Source: Chloroflexi bacterium RBG_16_64_43 (GTDB lineage Bacteria; Chloroflexota; Anaerolineae; Anaerolineales; RBG-16-64-43). Taken from it: 8,334 bases of DNA. Under the pieces are notes generated by a model that was not told the DNA's origin, searched no databases, and saw nothing but the letters and a program-made list of their open reading frames with translations. Made by a program: the position numbers and the translations under genes. Where the stretch lies: positions 1-8,334 of the forward strand of contig MGOA01000048.1 in assembly GCA_001796965.1 (NCBI GenBank), given 5' to 3'. Shown piece after piece: positions 6,368 to 8,334 of this stretch (positions are counted from its first letter, which is position 1; every line of letters starts with the position of its first letter).

Positions 6368-7386
6368 CCGAGCCCGGACCGTCGCAATTGATACAAGAAG
6401 AACGGTGCGCCAAGCGCCGCAGTCACAACTCCCAATGGGATCTCCTGAGGCGCAACAAGCGTCCGCGCAAGGACATCCGCCAGGAGCAGGCCGCCAGCCC
6501 CTAGCAGGATCGACAGCGGGACCAGCTTGCGATAATCGTGCGTCCACATCAGGCGCACCGCATGGGGGACTGCCAGACCCACGAAACCAATGATGCCGGA
6601 GAAGGCCACAGCGGCTGCTGTGACAAGCGAGGCGCCGACGATCACGGCTGCTCGAGCGCGGGTAACGTTGAGCCCCATGTGTTGGGCCTGGTCCTCGCCA
6701 AACTGCATCACATTGAGCACGCGGCCGAGGGCCGCCAGAGCTCCAAGACCGACGACGATGAAGGGTAAGCTGGCGAGAACCGGCCCCCAGCCGCCAATGG
6801 TGAATCCGCCGAGCATCCACGCCACCGGGCGGTACATGTCGCCCTGAAGGCGGAGCATGACGAAGGTGGTCATGGCGGTGGCAAAAGCCCCGATCGCGAC
6901 GCCTGCAAGGATGATTCGTGAGGTGTGCGAGTCCATCAGGCGCAGAGCGGTGCCACGCACCGATCCGAGTCGGTAGACGAGCACCACCGTCAGCAGTGCG
7001 CCTGCGAATGCCGCCAAAGGAATGAGCACCAACGAGGGCAGGGGGACATCGCGCGCATAGTCGGAGGCGCCCTGGGTCTGCCACGTCATGGCGATGACCG
7101 CGCCCAAGCCTCCTCCCGAGGCGACCCCGAGCAGGTAAGGATCAGCGAGCGGGTTCCGAAAGAGCCCTTGATAGGCTGCGCCGCTCCCCGCCAGTGCAGC
7201 GCCAACCAGGGCGACGAGGACAGTTCGCGGCAGCCGTATCTGGTAGAGGATGGCGTAGGTGGTCGACGATAGCTCGACCCCTCCGCGCAGCGGGACCGGC
7301 AGGAGCCCAGCCAGGATCTCACGCAATGGCAGCGTGACCGCCCCAACCGCCGTGCTCAGCCAGAGAGAGATCAGAAGCAGTCCCAA
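6364..7386 (-). CDS. btuC: cobalamin ABC transporter permease (BtuC / FecCD family), start codon uncertain
   Basis: Inner-membrane permease forming the corrinoid channel. Seen, numbering from TTG at 7386 (340 residues): RLPRTVLVALVGAALAGSGA at 51-70, then YQGLFRNPLADPYLLG at 72-87 (FecCD family hallmark), the ATPase-coupling segment GEDQAQHMGLNV at 230-241, GFVGLAVPHAVRL at 267-279 and EIPLGVVTAALGAPFFL at 315-331. About ten hydrophobic segments fit the family. The start is a problem: TTG 7386 has no well-placed ribosome site and cuts membrane helix 1 short, while the frame stays open upstream to a TGA at 7525-7527 with no ATG, GTG or TTG. The strong AAAGGAG at 7497-7503 points to about 7488, where the in-frame codon is ATC. 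Non-canonical initiation, coupling from an overlapping leader frame, or a one-base frameshift would each explain this. No binding protein gene is present. Confidence 0.9.
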   Translation of the reverse strand: MGLLLISLWLSTAVGAVTLPLREILAGLLPVPLRGGVELSSTTYAILYQIRLPRTVLVALVGAALAGSGAAYQGLFRNPLADPYLLGVASGGGLGAVIAMTWQTQGASDYARDVPLPSLVLIPLAAFAGALLTVVLVYRLGSVRGTALRLMDSHTSRIILAGVAIGAFATAMTTFVMLRLQGDMYRPVAWMLGGFTIGGWGPVLASLPFIVVGLGALAALGRVLNVMQFGEDQAQHMGLNVTRARAAVIVGASLVTAAAVAFSGIIGFVGLAVPHAVRLMWTHDYRKLVPLSILLGAGGLLLADVLARTLVAPQEIPLGVVTAALGAPFFLYQLRRSGLG

Positions 7387-7493
7387 GCACCACAGGAAGG
7401 CTCCAGCGCCCGACTTGAGCGGGCTTGGGTGTCTTGGAACCTGCGCGGCGATTTGGGGCGGGTGAGGGGCCGGTTCGCGGGGTGCGATGGGCT

Positions 7494-7519
7494 CATCTCC
7501 TTTGCGACGAAGGCAGATG
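7494..7519 (-). promoter_or_regulatory. Shine-Dalgarno-sequestering hairpin, riboswitch expression platform
   Basis: In the minus-strand RNA, CAUCU-g-CCUU (7519-7510) pairs with AAGG-AGAUG (7502-7494), giving nine base pairs with one bulged G and a seven-base loop CGUCGCA. The 3' strand holds almost all of the AAAGGAG ribosome site. It starts ten bases after the riboswitch P1 helix. This is the layout of translational control: the hairpin hides the site when cobalamin is bound. AGGCA in the aptamer (7559-7555) can pair with UGCCU of the anti-SD strand and could be the competing helix; that part is inference. Confidence 0.65.
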
Positions 7520-7528
7520 GGCTCTCAA

Positions 7529-7680
7529 CTCGGCGGGCGACCTGGCTTGCTGAGTGCCTGATGGCCCGCCGCTCGGCGGGTGGTCAGCTTGAAGCGGCCT
7601 CAGCTTACAGTTGCGCGACAGCGCCGGACTTTCACCGGCTTCGCCATTGTGCTCGACCATCCGGGGTATCGAGCACCGAG
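7529..7680 (-). ncRNA. cobalamin riboswitch (B12 element)
   Basis: A structured leader binding a cobalamin, upstream of the B12 uptake operon. Seen on the minus strand: closing helix P1 CUCGG (7680-7676) with CCGAG (7533-7529); a perfect 8-bp helix GUGCUCGA (7676-7669) with UCGAGCAC (7656-7649), sharing one base with P1; the conserved hairpin GCCGGUGAAAGUCCGGC (7639-7623); the hallmark CGCGCAACUGUAA (7617-7605); a strong peripheral hairpin CCCGCC-GAGC-GGCGGG (7580-7565); and the 3' conserved block GCAAGCCAGG followed by UCGCCCGCC. All core landmarks appear in the right order at the right spacing. Whether it prefers adenosylcobalamin or smaller corrinoids is not determined here. The genes downstream agree fully with the assignment. 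Confidence 0.93.
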
Positions 7681-7721
7681 AGAGGGCTGAACGGGTACTC
7701 ATGCAATCACGTGCGGCCATC

Positions 7722-7750
7722 ATTCTACCCTCTTGGACGCAGGATGCAAA
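7722..7750 (-). promoter_or_regulatory. candidate sigma70 promoter of the B12 operon
   Basis: Minus strand: -35-like TTTGCA (7745-7750, 4 of 6) and -10-like TAGAAT (7722-7727, 5 of 6) with an ideal 17-base spacer. Initiation near 7715 would put the 5' end about 35 bases before the riboswitch P1 helix, a sensible leader length. Confidence 0.55.
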
Positions 7751-8334
7751 GCGCCACAAGGGATGGCCCTTCACATTGCCAGGATCCAATCTCCCCACTC
7801 GACCTGCCCGCTTGCGTTGCGCTGGTCCTTCGCAATCGAGGCTAACGGCAATCGGTGGCATCCGAGAAGCCTTGGGAGGACTGGCAGCGCCAAGCGGGCG
7901 GGGGGCTTCTGCAAGTTAATCTCCTGGTTCTTGCCTGTCCGGTTCCTCCGCAAGCCCGCGCTCCCCGACACAAAGCGCCTGGTCTCCGCCTGAGCGCTCT
8001 TCAGGGCCTGTCAAATCCCGGAGAACGTTCGTTCTTTCACGCCAACATCGTGATCCCCAACCAGGCAGCGTGGGCAGACTCCTGCCTCGCGCGGGTTCGA
8101 ATGCCCGCGCCCTGACGATTCACAGGGCCCAAGGTTCACTGCCAGCGCTGGAACGAGCTTCCCAAGCGCAACAGGGAGCTGCCGTGATCGTCGATCCACC
8201 AGGGGCCGCTCACTCCCGCGATGGCACGCGCTATTCAGGAGGCGCCTTGGTTTACGGATCATCCTGCAAAGCGACTCGGGATGGACGCGGGCAAGCGCCG
8301 CATAGCTAGTCGGCAGTAATCCAACTGAAGGTCG
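7751..8334. other. stretch with no recognisable gene at the right edge
   Basis: About 580 bases between the B12 operon promoter and the window edge. Several frames stay open because the DNA is GC-rich, but their translations are rich in Arg, Pro, Ser and Cys, show no family motif and lack ribosome sites. The minus frame from 8334 to 8011 is open off the edge, yet reads like a chance frame. The structure that stands out is the hairpin pair at 8073-8110. It may be spacer, a degraded gene or an unrecognised RNA. Confidence 0.5.
8073..8110. repeat. two tandem hairpins with a tRNA T-arm-like loop
   Basis: The first hairpin is GGCAG-ACTC-CTGCC (8073-8086). Two bases later comes GCGCGGG-TTCGAATG-CCCGCGC (8089-8110), a perfect 7-bp stem. 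The loop TTCGAAT resembles a tRNA T-loop and the first hairpin sits where a class II variable arm would, but the loop has one extra base and I find no matching D or anticodon arm. TCAGGGC at 8001-8007 is complementary to GCCCTGA at 8109-8115, so a larger fold is possible. Confidence 0.35.

Noticed and set aside
6368..7084. The ATPase frame stays open upstream to an ATG at 7084, as if the protein had a 239-residue extra domain.
   Set aside because: The extension is low-complexity Arg/Gly/Ser/His sequence that overlaps the well-conserved permease in another frame. The ATGA overlap at 6364-6367 gives a natural start for a standard 280-residue ATPase.
7565..7580. Strong GC hairpin CCCGCC-GAGC-GGCGGG as a transcription terminator.
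   Set aside because: It lies inside the aptamer before the 3' conserved block and has no T-run after it, so it is better read as a peripheral stem of the riboswitch.
7493..7861. Minus-strand reading frame of 122 codons over the leader of the B12 operon.
   Set aside because: It runs through the cobalamin riboswitch, whose conserved structure explains the sequence, and the translation shows no family resemblance.
8037..8118. A complete tRNA gene suggested by GGGTTCGAAT.
   Set aside because: The loop is eight bases with a 7-bp stem, and no fitting anticodon or D arm and no adjacent 7-bp acceptor could be found within tRNA length.
8011..8334. Minus-strand frame open from the window edge to 8011, possibly the end of a gene.
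   Set aside because: No family motif, basic and Ser/Cys-rich composition typical of chance frames in GC-rich DNA, and it passes straight through the palindromic hairpin at 8089-8110.
1..8334. CRISPR arrays, insertion sequences, prophage or defence genes.
   Set aside because: No regularly spaced repeats, transposase motifs, terminal inverted repeats with target duplications, or defence-type domains were seen on either strand.

Overview
The window (about 60-65% GC by eye) looks like chromosomal DNA of a free-living bacterium. An archaeal/thermophile-type adenosine-specific kinase, an archaeal-type class III aminotransferase, a GAF-HD-GYP regulator and a B12 uptake operon suggest a Chloroflexota-like (Anaerolineae-like) organism. 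That assignment is inference from protein resemblance; no rRNA or marker gene is present.

Left block (31-2964, all minus strand). Reading leftwards from 2964: an adenosine-specific kinase (PF04008) with a strong ribosome binding site, then a ROK-family sugar kinase or regulator, then a PLP-dependent class III aminotransferase. The ROK gene has an extended -10 box ending six bases before its ATG, so it probably makes a leaderless transcript. The aminotransferase follows it by about 50 bases and probably shares that transcript.

Middle (2965-4927). A 336-base divergent spacer, carrying a 9-bp inverted repeat and a small palindrome, separates the left block from a plus-strand gene for a two-GAF HD-GYP protein, a predicted cyclic-di-GMP phosphodiesterase. 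Its signature reads HQExxDGxGYP instead of HHExxDGxGYP. It ends at a 10-bp GC-rich stem-loop in the convergent gap.

Right block (4928-7750, minus strand). This is a vitamin B12 operon. In transcription order it has a sigma70-like promoter, a cobalamin riboswitch, a hairpin that traps the Shine-Dalgarno sequence, a FecCD/BtuC permease, a BtuD-type ATPase (ATGA overlap with the permease), and a PduO-type cob(I)alamin adenosyltransferase. Together they import corrinoid and convert it to adenosylcobalamin, with feedback through the riboswitch. No BtuF substrate-binding protein is present. The permease has no ATG, GTG or TTG start at a sensible distance from the riboswitch-controlled ribosome binding site, which is the strangest feature of the window.

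Right edge (7751-8334). No convincing gene. It holds two adjacent strong hairpins around 8073-8110, one with a tRNA T-arm-like loop, that I cannot assign.
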